From the NCBI GenBank assembly GCA_030374765.1, contig JARGXX010000027.1, positions 186,001 through 250,000 of the forward strand: a stretch of DNA of 64,000 nucleotides, given 5' to 3'. Shown one piece after another: positions 18,675 to 29,438 of this stretch. The first letter of the stretch is position 1; each line of letters opens with the position of its first letter. The DNA comes from Agarophyton chilense (Eukaryota; Rhodophyta; Florideophyceae; Gracilariales; Gracilariaceae). The notes beneath the pieces are model-generated. The model was not told where the DNA came from, did no database searches, and saw nothing but the letters and a program-made list of their open reading frames with translations. The position numbers and the translations under genes were made by a program.

Positions 18675-19835
18675 ATGCAGTCGATCCTTGGGTTATGTTT
18701 TTTACATGGCTCGCATACTTCGTATCGCGACAATTTCCGCATGCAAGGCTTCGTCCCGTATGCTTCGTACATCTTTTTGAGACGGACGGTTCCCATAATG
18801 CCACTAAAGAGAGGCGTAGCAAAGCAGGAGCCGTACAAGAATTGGTCACAGACACAAGAAGTTGTAATAACAAACCCTGCTCCTAATTTTGTAGTGCCAA
18901 AACGGAGAAAAGTCGAACCATTGATTGATTCCAACCCCAAAATATGGCAAGGGAGGAGTACAGCCCTCAAGAAAGAGTCTGAGATCATAGCACAGGATGA
19001 TGAGAAGACACATAAAACAGTTCTAGACGATAGCAAGCACGATAAACCCTGGCTACCTGTGACTGACACAAAGCCTGCGATACTAGCACGTATTCGGGTG
19101 CGGCCTGAACACATCCTTCCCGCGCCGGACATTGAAGATGTTTCACCAAGACCACCAAATGCACAAGAAGTGGAAAACGTTTTGCAGGAACTGCGAAAGT
19201 TCTACAGAGGTGAGCTGTCAACAGCTTCTCACCCGAAAACGAAACGACGAAAAGATCTGCTTGATAGCCTCTTCGCTACAATTCTGAGCCAAGCAACATC
19301 AAACACGAACTCCTCGAGAGCATTCAGAAGTCTAAAGAATGCATATCCTGTGTGGGAACACGCCATGAATGCGGGCGCCGAAGCTATAGAGAAGCAGATA
19401 CGGTGCGGAGGTCTGGCAAGGGCGAAGTCAAGAGTCATGTACAATATTCTGCGGCAGCTCTTTGAAGATCGTGGGGTTTGTTCACTAGAGTTTCTGTGGG
19501 ATATGAGCACTGCTGATGTGAAAAAGGCTTTGTGTTCGTTCAATGGGGTGGGACCCAAGACTGCGTCTTGTGTACTCATGTTTGGAATGGAACGAGACGA
19601 GTTTCCTGTAGATACTCATATAAGACGAATTGCATCCAGACTGAATTGGATGAAAACAGGTAGCTCGGCTGAAAGGACATATGATGTTCTAAACGCATGT
19701 TTGAATGGGCGCATCAAGTATGAGTTGCATGTATTATTGATAGAACATGGCAGGAAGACTTGCAAGGCGAGGTCTCCGCAGTGCGATCGTTGTCCACTTG
19801 CAGAGATATGCCCATCAAGAAAAGAATTAAACTAG
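18675..19835 (+). CDS. HhH-GPD DNA glycosylase/AP lyase with Fe-S cluster (endonuclease III family)
   Basis: 386 residues from the ATG at 18675; an alternative start is the ATG at 18798 (MPLKRGVAK). The first 40 residues of the long form could be an organelle signal or 5' UTR. A basic PKRRKVE (about residue 74) resembles a nuclear signal. The glycosylase domain spans about 195-386. The helix-hairpin-helix FNGVGPKTASCVL carries catalytic Lys295, and Asp313 (VDTH) follows 18 residues later, the same spacing as in endonuclease III. The C-terminal C-x6-C-x2-C-x5-C holds the [4Fe-4S] cluster. It removes damaged, or possibly methylated, pyrimidines and nicks the strand. The central part most resembles the plant-type short HhH-GPD proteins related to DEMETER, from memory of the family. 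Confidence 0.88.
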   Translation: MQSILGLCFLHGSHTSYRDNFRMQGFVPYASYIFLRRTVPIMPLKRGVAKQEPYKNWSQTQEVVITNPAPNFVVPKRRKVEPLIDSNPKIWQGRSTALKKESEIIAQDDEKTHKTVLDDSKHDKPWLPVTDTKPAILARIRVRPEHILPAPDIEDVSPRPPNAQEVENVLQELRKFYRGELSTASHPKTKRRKDLLDSLFATILSQATSNTNSSRAFRSLKNAYPVWEHAMNAGAEAIEKQIRCGGLARAKSRVMYNILRQLFEDRGVCSLEFLWDMSTADVKKALCSFNGVGPKTASCVLMFGMERDEFPVDTHIRRIASRLNWMKTGSSAERTYDVLNACLNGRIKYELHVLLIEHGRKTCKARSPQCDRCPLAEICPSRKELN

Positions 19836-20625
19836 GCAGAAACACTGTCGCGCGGAGGACGCCCAGGATTGATCACGTCATTACATTAACTTGTATCTGA
19901 ACGCCCATTTGCAGTGCGACGCTCAACCTCATAATAAGATGAGTCTTTGTCTGCTTCAGATGCATATATGATCGTTGACGTCGGAATTGTGAATAATCTC
20001 GTATCCGGGGCACGATGGGTTCAACAACAGCAAAAGAGACTACGCCTCACAGCCGTAGCTCCTGCTTGGAAAACCAATGATTTGGGCCACGTGCGAGAAG
20101 TAGAGAAGGACCTGTGAAGAATGAAGGAATCTCGGACGGTTTCGTAAAAGGGCAGAAATGATATCACCGGCAACGTGATCTTTGAATATGCGGAAGCAGA
20201 GCTGCACTGGTGCTCGTATAGGAAGGGGAAGAATTGTGTAGGCGTTGTACATTTTGTACGAAGTATACATAAATAGTGTTTATGTATGCGTCGTAATTTA
20301 ACTCATGTACTTGGTGAGTACATGCAGTTCACGTAGCCGACCGAGCTTACACAACATGCATGACAGTTTTGATGTACCTCATGGTATAAGTTTAGATATG
20401 TTGTACTCGTTGGCATTCCCGAACAGAAATGGGACGAGAATGACTGTGCCTACGCTCTCCTTTACACGCAACACACAGGGGATCCGCGCGTTGTGCAAGT
20501 CAGCTTTTCGCCGAAATCAGAATTCACCTAGCCGGGGAGCACTTTGTTCTATCAGCCAAATCAGTTGGAAAGTCTCAAGACGATCTGTACGCAGGCAGGA
20601 ATCGGCTTTTTGTCGGTGACTCAGT
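19836..20625. other. intergenic, no supported gene
   Basis: Only short frames on both strands. Likely the glycosylase 3' region and the promoter of the hydrolase gene. Confidence 0.4.
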
Positions 20626-22233
20626 ATGGGTGGTGCACAGAGCGGAGAGGAAGTGTCTGAAGTCGTTTACGATGGTGACCAACCTTCTGAACCGATACAG
20701 GAAGGAGATCATGGATGTCATGAAGAGATGTCTGAAGAAATGAAGGCTCTTTTGGATGCCAATACATACATGCCAGGTGATCATGCTAAGTATCCATATT
20801 TTCTTATTCAACTTGCTGAGAGGGAAGAACGTGAGTATGATGGGCAGTTGGTATCCGATGCTATCGTCGAGTATATTCACACCCATCACGTCACTCACAT
20901 ATTCGCACAAACGCATGGATGGAACACACCTCGTGAGTTGAACTACATCCGGCGGTCTAGCTCCTTGTCTTTGAATATTACCATTGATCGCGTTAGCTAA
21001 CCGTTTCTGTTTTTCGAATATTTCAATTATATCAATTTCCTGCATTTCTCCAGCGGATAAGGCCGTGGCTGTGCCATTTACAGAATTCATGGGAGGCATG
21101 CAGGATGATCGAGCTATGCCCGAATCATCAGACGAATTCCGCCCCATTTTCATTGCCTTCATTTGGCCGGCTGTACCGATCGATTTCATTAAGACCGATG
21201 ATGCCCTTACGAAAGCCGAATTACTCGCCAGTAGTGAACGTGAGCTGGAAGGGGAATCTGAAATTGCTCATGCGTGTGAGGCTGCGAAACGCGCCATAGA
21301 CAATGAAGACCCTGATGATGACGATCTGAAAGAATCCATGCGTGCTTTGGTGAGTCAGATTCGTGATGATGACGATGAAGATGATGAAGACCCAGAAAAT
21401 GTTATTGAGAGAGAACGAGAAGTGGCACGAGAGGCAGAATATCAAGTGACCTCAAGAAGGGTTGAAGACTTAGGTGACTTGTTCAAAGTGGTGATGCGTC
21501 CAGTGGAAACTTTTGTGTTCGGGAGACTTATGAAGCGAGGACAGCGTGTTGGCGAGGTAATGGGTGCCGTGATCGGAAAGCTCATGAAAGCGTCCGAGAA
21601 AAGGATGAAAGTTTGCCTCATGGCGAATTCTCTGGGTGCCCATGTCTTAGTAGGATTATTGAACAGATCTCACGTTCTTCCGTACAAGTTGCATACAGTG
21701 TTCTTCGTACAGGGAGCCATTGCTCGTGAATATTTCGAGGATGGTGGGAAGTTCGGTCACGTCAAAAGAATTGTTGCTGGGCCTGTTGTGGTTTCATTCA
21801 GCGAACATGACCTGATGCTCCGAAATGTTTTCGGTTGGTTCCATGGTATTGCCATCGGCTTTACAGGTGCTCCTACTGGAATGACGTGCCGGATGAAGCA
21901 CATAAGCGAAATCGATGATGACCCGTACAACTTTGAATGTGGAGAGTGGAACAACATTGACGGCTCAGAGTACGTTCTTATGGTTTTCTTTCTTTTAGCT
22001 TTCTTGAGTTCCTAAGCATGTGAGACGAAGACATACTAACCCTCATCCTACAATATGGCGCGATGCTCGAAATTTTACTTCGTGTCTTTCCTTTATCTGG
22101 TTCAACTATCAGATTCATCAATGAGGGAAGCCCAGTCGCCGGTGGGCACGGTGATTTCAAAGAGGACGAAACCACAAGCTTGTATTGGTCTGCCATCAAA
22201 GAGGAAGTGGATGATTCGACGTACGACATGTAA
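20626..22233 (+). CDS. alpha/beta-hydrolase-like protein, three exons, predicted N-myristoylated
   Basis: Exons are 20626-20932, 21054-21969 and 22113-22233. Intron 1 (GTGAGT...CTCCAG, 121 nt) and intron 2 (GTACGT...TATCAG, 143 nt) join in frame as W-N-T-P-P-D-K and G-S-E-F-I-N. The start MGGAQSGEE fits an N-myristoylation signal (Gly2, Ser6). HIFAQTHGWNT resembles the strand before an oxyanion hole. MANSLGAHVL (exon 2) is the nucleophile elbow, with Ala in place of the first Gly of GxSxG. Near the C-terminus GSPVAGGHGDF could supply the catalytic His. A very acidic insert (DDDDEDDEDPE) lies in the middle of exon 2. A lipase or esterase role on a membrane is inferred; the substrate is unknown. 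Confidence 0.72.
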
Positions 22234-23053
22234 CCAAATCAAATCAATTCTCCCTCGAACGGTCATACGCATCTTGTAGAGTAGATAGTGAACGACATGT
22301 GTATTTTCCAAGTCAATCTGGAAGGAGGTACAGAGTCTACAGGTAAGGATACCGTGATGGCTGCTATTACAAGATAGGCCTGTAGAGCTTACCTGAAGCC
22401 CATATCTTGGCTGTGACAGGACAAACTCGAGCGCGGATCTACGCAGAATGCGAATACCGGACTATTTGTAAACCCTTCGTAAATTAATGGTTATCCTTCT
22501 ACCCCCTAGACGCAAACAATGAGTTTGACGCAGGTATAGGTAGTTTCCAAAACAATATTCCGCGAAGGTGTCGGTTTGCATCTCATCTGGGTGTCTTAAA
22601 GGCGACGTCATGAAAAAAAAGTGTTGTTAGACGTATTGTTCTTCATCGTAAATGTGCGAAACTGACAAGTTCAATGTCATGTATCGAGAAGCGCTTTCTG
22701 AAGTCTAAGACTTGAAAGTCGCAAGATGCTGCACAATTGAAATAGAAGATTCTGTTGAGGAGACACTTTCCGGTACTTTGCCGCCACGACCGATTTTGCT
22801 GATTTCTACAGCACAGTAAGCTCGCGCGTATCTTAGTTTAACGACTGCAAAAAGCTTGAAAGAGGCAATATGGTGGCTTAATCTATAGGTAAATGTCAAA
22901 ATGAGCCGCGGAATAAATCTTATTCAGAAATAAGGATATTGATGCTTTCCGAGACATTGGTTCGTATGATGGACGACAGTTATGGTCAGAGACCAGTGAC
23001 CGACGAACAAAAATGCCTGAGCGATTGAGAGACATGCAGCGAGAAATAGGTAC
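22234..23053. other. intergenic between convergent hydrolase and phosphatase genes
   Basis: No supported gene; two 3' UTRs expected. A 64-codon minus frame at 22705-22899 has no recognisable feature. Confidence 0.4.
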
Positions 23054-24451
23054 TTATGCCTGAACTTCTCCGTGGAAAGTGGATTGTTCCATGTTCACTA
23101 TTCTTGCATGTGACTCAAGATCACGTCTCTTCTTCCTTCCACTCAGAATGATGTACAGCACCGCACCCAGCAAACCAACGGTGAGGCCTACACAAGCACC
23201 AATAGCACCCGCCGTTATGCGTTTTCCAACGGAACAGATAGCGGATACGTTGTTCGTGACAGTTCCCATTGAATCAGGAGATCGAGAACCAAGATCACAC
23301 AAATCTGATTCACAATCCAAACAGAACTTCGTTTCGCCCATGGCGTCCAATGCAGTGTTTCTTTCAAAATTCTGAAGAGAGCACCCTCTTTCGACATCGG
23401 TGCAGCCAGGAATGCCAATGGCGATGGGCTCTGCTTCAGGATTGCCATTACCACCTGGATACCATTTGAAGTGGAGAATACGGTCGCCTCTAGAGGAAGC
23501 GTCAACGTTGTGAACTTCAATGATGAGTGCGGAACCAAATTCGGGGAGCTTGTCAGCAGGCGCCATTGGTTTGCCGCTATTAACAGTGGCTCGAATAGAA
23601 GCCCACAACGTAAGAAGAGTCGGATAATGAGCAGAGTACTCCACGATACGAAATGTTTTCTCACTAGAAGTAGAATCTACATTGTTCGCATGACGTTGAA
23701 TATCTCTAATAAGACCACCCGCGACGTGAATGTTGTGAGTGGCGTAGGAGAACTTTGTGGTTTCATACCAGTCCACGACGTCTCTGAGACGAACCATATT
23801 AGAACGAGAAAGCTTGGGAAATTTCTTAAATCTGTCACTTGTGTCGTAAGCATTGTCGATGATGTTGTACTCATCATACACATTGAAGACATGCTCCAAG
23901 TTTTGCTCTTCCTTGGGATGTTTTAGTCTGCTGGCTAAGTCGGCAACAAAAGCACCGTCCTTTTCGTTTCGTTTCTCGAACTCAGAGCTCTTAACGAAAT
24001 CACTGAAGCGCGAGGCAAGCTTGGGACATATGGCGTAACCACGAAGAAGCCAGTCAAATCGGGAGCTGTTTAAAACCATAGTGGGTATGCGGTGGCTATC
24101 ATCCGGATACAGTCCGTGCAGAAAAGCACGAGCACTGATTTGAGTACGCTCAAAGTTTGAGCTGAAAGATCCGACGTAGTTGGGTTCGTTGTACTTGGGT
24201 CCGATGTCTTTGAAGTTATCATCAGATTCTACGTATTGTTTTCGAATGTATGATCCTAGGACAGAAAGCTGTTGAACACCTGCAGCATAGATACTGCCGA
24301 CACGAGCCTCATCACGCGGGTCTATTGGGTTTTTTTTCAAAGGAAGCCTGGCACCGTGTCGATGAATAATCTGTACCTGAATGATGCTGGCGCGCACCAA
24401 GCATGGCAAACAAACAAAGAGAAGCGTAAAAAGGAAACGATAAAAGCGCAT
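23054..24451 (-). CDS. type I membrane histidine acid phosphatase-like protein
   Basis: 465 residues. Signal peptide at about 1-21. HRHGARLPL at 30-38 holds the phosphate-binding R-H-G-x-R-x-P motif with nucleophile His32. The second conserved site is YSAHYPTLLTL: His275 is kept, but the Asp that normally follows (HD, proton donor) is Tyr276. The ectodomain ends with several Cys (GCTDVERGC, CLDCESDLC) that may form disulfides. A transmembrane helix at about 415-437 (AGAIGACVGLTVGLLGAVLYI) is followed by a basic cytosolic tail of about 28 residues. The family removes phosphate from small esters outside the cell. Loss of the HD Asp may lower or alter activity. It is divergent from Asp-tRNA synthetase. 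Confidence 0.82.
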   Translation of the reverse strand: MRFYRFLFTLLFVCLPCLVRASIIQVQIIHRHGARLPLKKNPIDPRDEARVGSIYAAGVQQLSVLGSYIRKQYVESDDNFKDIGPKYNEPNYVGSFSSNFERTQISARAFLHGLYPDDSHRIPTMVLNSSRFDWLLRGYAICPKLASRFSDFVKSSEFEKRNEKDGAFVADLASRLKHPKEEQNLEHVFNVYDEYNIIDNAYDTSDRFKKFPKLSRSNMVRLRDVVDWYETTKFSYATHNIHVAGGLIRDIQRHANNVDSTSSEKTFRIVEYSAHYPTLLTLWASIRATVNSGKPMAPADKLPEFGSALIIEVHNVDASSRGDRILHFKWYPGGNGNPEAEPIAIGIPGCTDVERGCSLQNFERNTALDAMGETKFCLDCESDLCDLGSRSPDSMGTVTNNVSAICSVGKRITAGAIGACVGLTVGLLGAVLYIILSGRKKRRDLESHARIVNMEQSTFHGEVQA

Positions 24452-24909
24452 GAGAAAGACAAATCACGAAACAGAAGTGAAGGAGGGATGGGGTGGAAAG
24501 AGCCAAGTAATCGGAGAAATGAATCAACGTAAAGAAGGAAGATGATGAGCGAACCGCGCGGACGAGGGCCCGTGCGCCATTGCTGCTGTGACCGGACAGA
24601 GAACGGCGCGCGGAGATGGTAAAAGGCTCGATAGTGGCGGGAGCACACGTGCCGACGCATATCTCTATTGCAAGCGGCGCGTGACCGATGCGTGCGCCAT
24701 CTTTGCTCCAGCGACCGCTTTCGCTTCATTGCCACGTGGCGGCGCAAACAGCTTATTAAAATAATCGGATTTATCCGCGTCGGCCACCCGCCAGCGATGT
24801 CTCCCATGCGCTTTAGTACGCAGACATTCACGACTTCAGATCCAGCGGCCGTAAGCATCGCCACTTGCTTTCACACTTGCTTTTGAGAGGAGGGAATAGA
24901 CTGATCGGT
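24452..24909. promoter_or_regulatory. divergent promoter region, phosphatase and Asp-tRNA synthetase
   Basis: 458 bp between two divergent genes, GC-rich in the centre. No TATA box is obvious for either gene. It contains both 5' leaders. Confidence 0.45.
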
Positions 24910-26643
24910 ATGGATGAAGCCGGTAAGCGGTCGGCGCCGGATGCGGCGGAACTTCTCGCACTCCAGCAGAAGAGCCGTGCCGAGATGAGTGAGGAAGAGA
25001 AGAAACTGCTCAAGGAAGCGAAGAAGGCAGCCAAAGAAGCTGCTAAGCGCGAAAAGGCTCAGAAAAAGGCCGCGGCTGCCAGAGCTGCCGCAGAGGCACT
25101 GGCTGCTTCACAGGCGCTAGTGGACGGTATCGAATTCTTGTCTATTGAGGAACAACCGCAGTCCATGTATGGTTCCTATCGCGTCATACAGAGCAAATGC
25201 CCTCCAACGGGCAGCGGTCGCTCTTTCTCGTCGCTCTCCGTACTTTCGAAATGCACGGTGGGTGAGCTTGTTTGGGTTAGAGCACGTGTCCACAAGGCTG
25301 TGTTTACGTCACAGGTTGGATTTGTTACGCTGAGGAAGGGCTTGTATACTGTCCAGGCTGTATTGGAAGGAAAAGAACTTCTTAAATGGGCGAGGAAGGC
25401 TGTCACTCAGGAAACCATTGTTGACGTAAATGCTGAGATAGGCCAACCCGAAGGTGGACGCGTTGAGAAATGCTCCGTTTTCAATGTCGAGCTACTTGTG
25501 CGTAGGATCTACATCGTATCGCGTGCAGAGGAGACCTTGCCGCTTTCGGTGGAAGATGCTGCTCGTCCAATGGAGGAGGAGGAGCCTGCGCAGGATGCCA
25601 ACGCTGAGACAAACCCAAGTCAAGCCGTGCGTACTAGACCACGAGTCACTCGTGATACTCGCTTAGATGCGCGAGTAGTTGATCTCAGAGCGCCGCCGCA
25701 CGCGTGCTTGATGCGCGTACAGAGTGGTGTTTGTCAGCTGTTCCGCGAATTTCTATATACCAATGGTTTCATGGAGATTCATTCTCCAAAGTTAATTCCA
25801 GGAGCTTCAGAGGGAGGCTCATCTGTTTTCCATTTGTCATACTTCGATCGGCAGGCTTGCCTTGCGCAAAGTCCGCAGTTATACAAGCAAATGGTCATCT
25901 GCAGCGACTTTCATCGCGTCTTTGAGATAGGTCCAGTGTTCCGCGCGGAGAAGAGTCATACACATCGTCATTTGTGCGAATTTACGGGTCTCGATCTTGA
26001 GATGGAGATATATGATCATTACAACGAGATTCTCGAAGTCCTTGATGGTTTGTTTACTTCCATATTCGACGGACTTGAGAACCGTTATGGAAATGAGCTT
26101 GCTGTTGTGCGGTCTAAATGGAATATACCTAACTTCAAGTACTACATTGGGCGCCCAAATCTGCGTCTAAAGTGGCCACAGGCTATTGAGATGCTCCGGG
26201 GAGCAGGAGTCGAGATCGGTGACTTTGAGGATATCAACACAGAAAAGGAAAAGCTTTTGGGAAAGTTGGTCCGGGAGAAGTATGATACTGACTTCTTCAT
26301 GCTCACTCATTTCCCATCAGCCATCAGACCGTTTTACACTATGGTGGATCCTGTTGATGGTCGCTATTCAAACTCGTACGATCTGTTTATGAGAGGGGAG
26401 GAAATTGTTTCTGGTGCGCAGCGAATCCACGATGTTGAACTTCTTAAGACGCGTGCGGTGGCAATGCTCGGCGAAGATGGTGTGTCGTCTATTAAGGACT
26501 ACGTGGATGCATTCCGATACGGAGCCCCTCCGCATGGCGGCGCTGGAATTGGTCTGGAGCGCGTTGTGATGTTGTACCTAGGCGTAGAGAACGTCAGAGA
26601 GTGTTCTCTATTTCCTCGTGATCCGGAGCGTTTAACTCCCTAA
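24910..26643 (+). CDS. DARS1: cytosolic aspartyl-tRNA synthetase
   Basis: 577 residues from the ATG at 24910; a longer TTG frame was ignored. It charges tRNA-Asp with aspartate in the cytosol. Seen: a Lys/Ala-rich amphipathic N-terminal extension (about 25-70), typical of eukaryotic AspRS and used for tRNA binding; an OB-fold anticodon-binding domain (about 105-230); and a class II catalytic core. Motif 2 is VFRAEKSHTHRHLCEFTGLD and motif 3 is GGAGIGLERVVMLYLG, near the C-terminus ending ...LFPRDPERLTP. QSPQLYKQM lies in the aspartate pocket. An AATAAA lies 12 bp after the stop (26655-26660). Confidence 0.95.
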   Translation: MDEAGKRSAPDAAELLALQQKSRAEMSEEEKKLLKEAKKAAKEAAKREKAQKKAAAARAAAEALAASQALVDGIEFLSIEEQPQSMYGSYRVIQSKCPPTGSGRSFSSLSVLSKCTVGELVWVRARVHKAVFTSQVGFVTLRKGLYTVQAVLEGKELLKWARKAVTQETIVDVNAEIGQPEGGRVEKCSVFNVELLVRRIYIVSRAEETLPLSVEDAARPMEEEEPAQDANAETNPSQAVRTRPRVTRDTRLDARVVDLRAPPHACLMRVQSGVCQLFREFLYTNGFMEIHSPKLIPGASEGGSSVFHLSYFDRQACLAQSPQLYKQMVICSDFHRVFEIGPVFRAEKSHTHRHLCEFTGLDLEMEIYDHYNEILEVLDGLFTSIFDGLENRYGNELAVVRSKWNIPNFKYYIGRPNLRLKWPQAIEMLRGAGVEIGDFEDINTEKEKLLGKLVREKYDTDFFMLTHFPSAIRPFYTMVDPVDGRYSNSYDLFMRGEEIVSGAQRIHDVELLKTRAVAMLGEDGVSSIKDYVDAFRYGAPPHGGAGIGLERVVMLYLGVENVRECSLFPRDPERLTP

Positions 26644-27836
26644 TCAGAAAATATAATAAACTTGCACGCAGTGATTACGTATCTTACTGTGGTGTTCCTC
26701 GCAAATGGTTTCCCATCCTTTCACTGCCAGCATCATAAGAACCACTCACCCCATATCAAGTGGGTAAATCTGCACTTTCACGTCGAAATACAAATGGCTG
26801 TCGGCCCTGTCGAGTGGCACCTCGAGCGGCTCAAGATACTGTACCAGAAGAGAAGCTTTGTCGCTCACAAAAGGGAGAGTGCGGCATTTTTCGGAATATC
26901 TGCGTGATGAAAATTACACACGTGATGTTTGCAGTTCTTCCCTCAGAGATGACGGTAGGATGCCAGAGTCTGCACTTGCGACAAATATGTCTGTCTCCAA
27001 GCGCCGCTCATGCACAAAAAGCTCTGGACATGTTCGTGCTTCGAATAGTTACTTCATTCAATATTGGCCGCAAGGTTTCTACTACCAGAAGCAGGTATGC
27101 GATCAATGCGATGCGGATGTAATGGGACTTCCAACTCATGCTGTCTGTAATTTAAGAGCAAATCAATATTCAAGTCCCAATTCACCAGCAGTATCGCGTT
27201 CTTGAACTTACCATTAGGCAACCTCACTACCTATTCCCGTATTATACATAAAGGTTGCTATTTCGATGAATCATCCAGACAACCAATGATCTGCAATGTT
27301 CCTTCTCTTTCGATTACATTTTTTTCTGCCACGTCACTTTCACCGAGTTTGGGCGCTTCTAAGTAAGTGATATATATCTCCGAAAATCATTTGAGCGACA
27401 ACACAATTTAGGAGCGTCCAAAACATCAGAAAAGGAAGTAGGTAAAAAGGATGGTTCCAATGTGGGTTAAGTCATCGAAAAGCTCCATCGCATTGTTATC
27501 CCACCAAAACGAAGCAATGCTTGATTGCAATATTTGATTTTGTATTTAGAAGAATTTCATTGATGGAAGTGCATCCCTGACCAAAAGCCTGTGTGTGAAA
27601 ACTGGGTATCTCTCGCATTACTTCAAACTGACATCATGACCAACACGGTGCATGAGTACGTCGATATCGACGTAAATAGGTGAAAAGACTGTGGCAATAT
27701 GAGCGAGGAACATGGAGGTGTGTATGTACATTCACTCGACGGGCGTCGTCTTACCTCAAAACTCTCCAGCCCCTGACACCAATGTTATAAAAGAATTATT
27801 AGAAATCATCGTCCCCCAATCTTAGAAAAACTGGAG
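26644..27836. other. intergenic, possible broken Cys-containing gene
   Basis: Three short plus frames between 26662 and 27205 follow each other in different registers. One starts with a signal-peptide-like stretch, the next has Cys pairs (GCRPC, LC, EC) and the last has VCDQCDADVMG. They might be pieces of a frameshifted small secreted protein or unspliced exons, but I cannot join them with confidence. The rest is AT-rich with no gene. Confidence 0.3.
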
Positions 27837-29438
27837 TCATCCCGCATGAAAATGAGTATGTCCTTCGATGTTCATTAAGCTACCACTGTTAGGCTCGGAA
27901 GAGAATTCCTCCTCATCTCTTTTGTCTGGATCGACAGACCCCACCTTGGACAAATCACTTATAGAGACATGGGCATGGTCCGGATACTTTGGCTCAAACA
28001 GCTGTTCTTGTTGTTCTTGTTGTTCATATCGCTGCCTTTTCCTACGTCGCCACAAAAATGCACATCGATATACAACGAGAAATAGCCAAGCACCAACATA
28101 CATAATTGAAAACGCAGCAAGCTTTTCGACAGTGATTGTAGCTTCAACACTATCTCCACATGAATTGGCCCTCGCAAGATCATCAGCTGTGGGAAACGGG
28201 TCTTCTTCGCGAAGAAAACGGGTAGTGTTATCTAGATGACGCAAAATAGTTACATTAGTATCTCTTGGCAGTACAAAGGCAACAGACGTTGAGAAGAAAG
28301 GTGCCCCAACAGGTACATATTCTTCACAGTTGATAGAAGCACGAACAATGACACTTCCTCGAAGTGAATAGAAATAGTCGACCTTTCGTTCCGAAAGGTA
28401 ACGAAACCCCTCTTCCAAATCCGAAACAGTGGTACCAACAGATCGTCTATCCCACTTACAGTTGTCACGATTGAAAGAGGTGTTTACAATCTTGTTCCAA
28501 AAGTCTTGTGACGCCCCACCGCGCACCATTGCAACACGCTGAGGTTGGATACTGCACTGCTCAATATTATCTAACGAGCGAAATGGAGAGGACTTCTTGC
28601 TTTCGAAAAGCAGAACGGTTAAACTTGATTGGTACAGAGTTAGAAGAAATAAGCCGGTGGTGATTCCTAGAACAAACCAAGCGGAGCGATGAAATGATGG
28701 AGTGCCCATCGTCTCTTCGTGTATTGGTTGTCCAATAAGATGAGCGTAAGAATGTAATACAGAGGCTGGGAAACGTTTGAGTAAAGAAAACATATGTGAA
28801 ATTGAGTTGTTCGAACGTGCTGAACGAGAGTGATCAGGTATTTGAATAGATGTGGACAGATACGACCCGAAGAAGAATGTACCAACTGCATGCAATATAA
28901 TACACACAGCTATAAGAACCCAAACCTTGAAGGAAAAGGTTTGGAACACGAACCAACGACTCTCACTTTCATCCAACAACAAATCAGAGCGACGAGAAAT
29001 CATCTGATGTGCCTCATTACTAAAAGGCCAAACAAATTGGATCCGGTTGGCTCTTTCGTTTGTCATGGTAAAAGAGCCAATGCCAATGTCACACTCACAA
29101 CGTGGAAGAGAAGAATTGTCTTGATTAGAGGGTGGGGTACAATTGCTCATATGATCAATAAACTGAGACCATGTCCGATTCCAGCGACGGACTTGAATCT
29201 GAAACTGAAGCGCATCCTGTAACTTGTGAAGGTAATTCAAGGCAATTCCGTTGTATCCGAGTCGTTGTGTTTGATCAAGTTTGACGTATGGGTTCTCCAC
29301 GAGCGCGCATCCCAACAATTGGGTTCCCCTCAACTCGTCGAAACATGCGACGAAAGTGCAGGACAACGCAGCACAACACAGTAGCAGCGTTGAACGCGCC
29401 GTGAAACGGTTTCCGCGCACTCTGGACATGGTTGGCAT
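27837..29438 (-). CDS. ionotropic glutamate receptor-like channel without amino-terminal domain
   Basis: 533 residues from the ATG at 29438, with further in-frame ATGs close by. A signal peptide follows at about residues 12-32. Ligand-binding half S1 runs to about residue 150, with CDIGIGSFTMTNERANRIQFVWPF: the T....R of the ligand site lies here. M1 is FKVWVLIAVCIILHAVGTFFF. The pore-loop region has little similarity to K+ or Glu channel filters. M3 is FVLGITTGLFLLTLYQSSLTVLL, taking the place of the SYTANLAAFL gate. S2 follows with N-glycosylation sites. M4 is FSIMYVGAWLFLVVYRCAFLW, followed by basic and then Gln/acidic cytosolic residues. It lacks the large N-terminal domain of animal and plant receptors. 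A ligand-gated cation channel role is inferred; the ligand is unknown. Confidence 0.75.
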   Translation of the reverse strand: MPTMSRVRGNRFTARSTLLLCCAALSCTFVACFDELRGTQLLGCALVENPYVKLDQTQRLGYNGIALNYLHKLQDALQFQIQVRRWNRTWSQFIDHMSNCTPPSNQDNSSLPRCECDIGIGSFTMTNERANRIQFVWPFSNEAHQMISRRSDLLLDESESRWFVFQTFSFKVWVLIAVCIILHAVGTFFFGSYLSTSIQIPDHSRSARSNNSISHMFSLLKRFPASVLHSYAHLIGQPIHEETMGTPSFHRSAWFVLGITTGLFLLTLYQSSLTVLLFESKKSSPFRSLDNIEQCSIQPQRVAMVRGGASQDFWNKIVNTSFNRDNCKWDRRSVGTTVSDLEEGFRYLSERKVDYFYSLRGSVIVRASINCEEYVPVGAPFFSTSVAFVLPRDTNVTILRHLDNTTRFLREEDPFPTADDLARANSCGDSVEATITVEKLAAFSIMYVGAWLFLVVYRCAFLWRRRKRQRYEQQEQQEQLFEPKYPDHAHVSISDLSKVGSVDPDKRDEEEFSSEPNSGSLMNIEGHTHFHAG

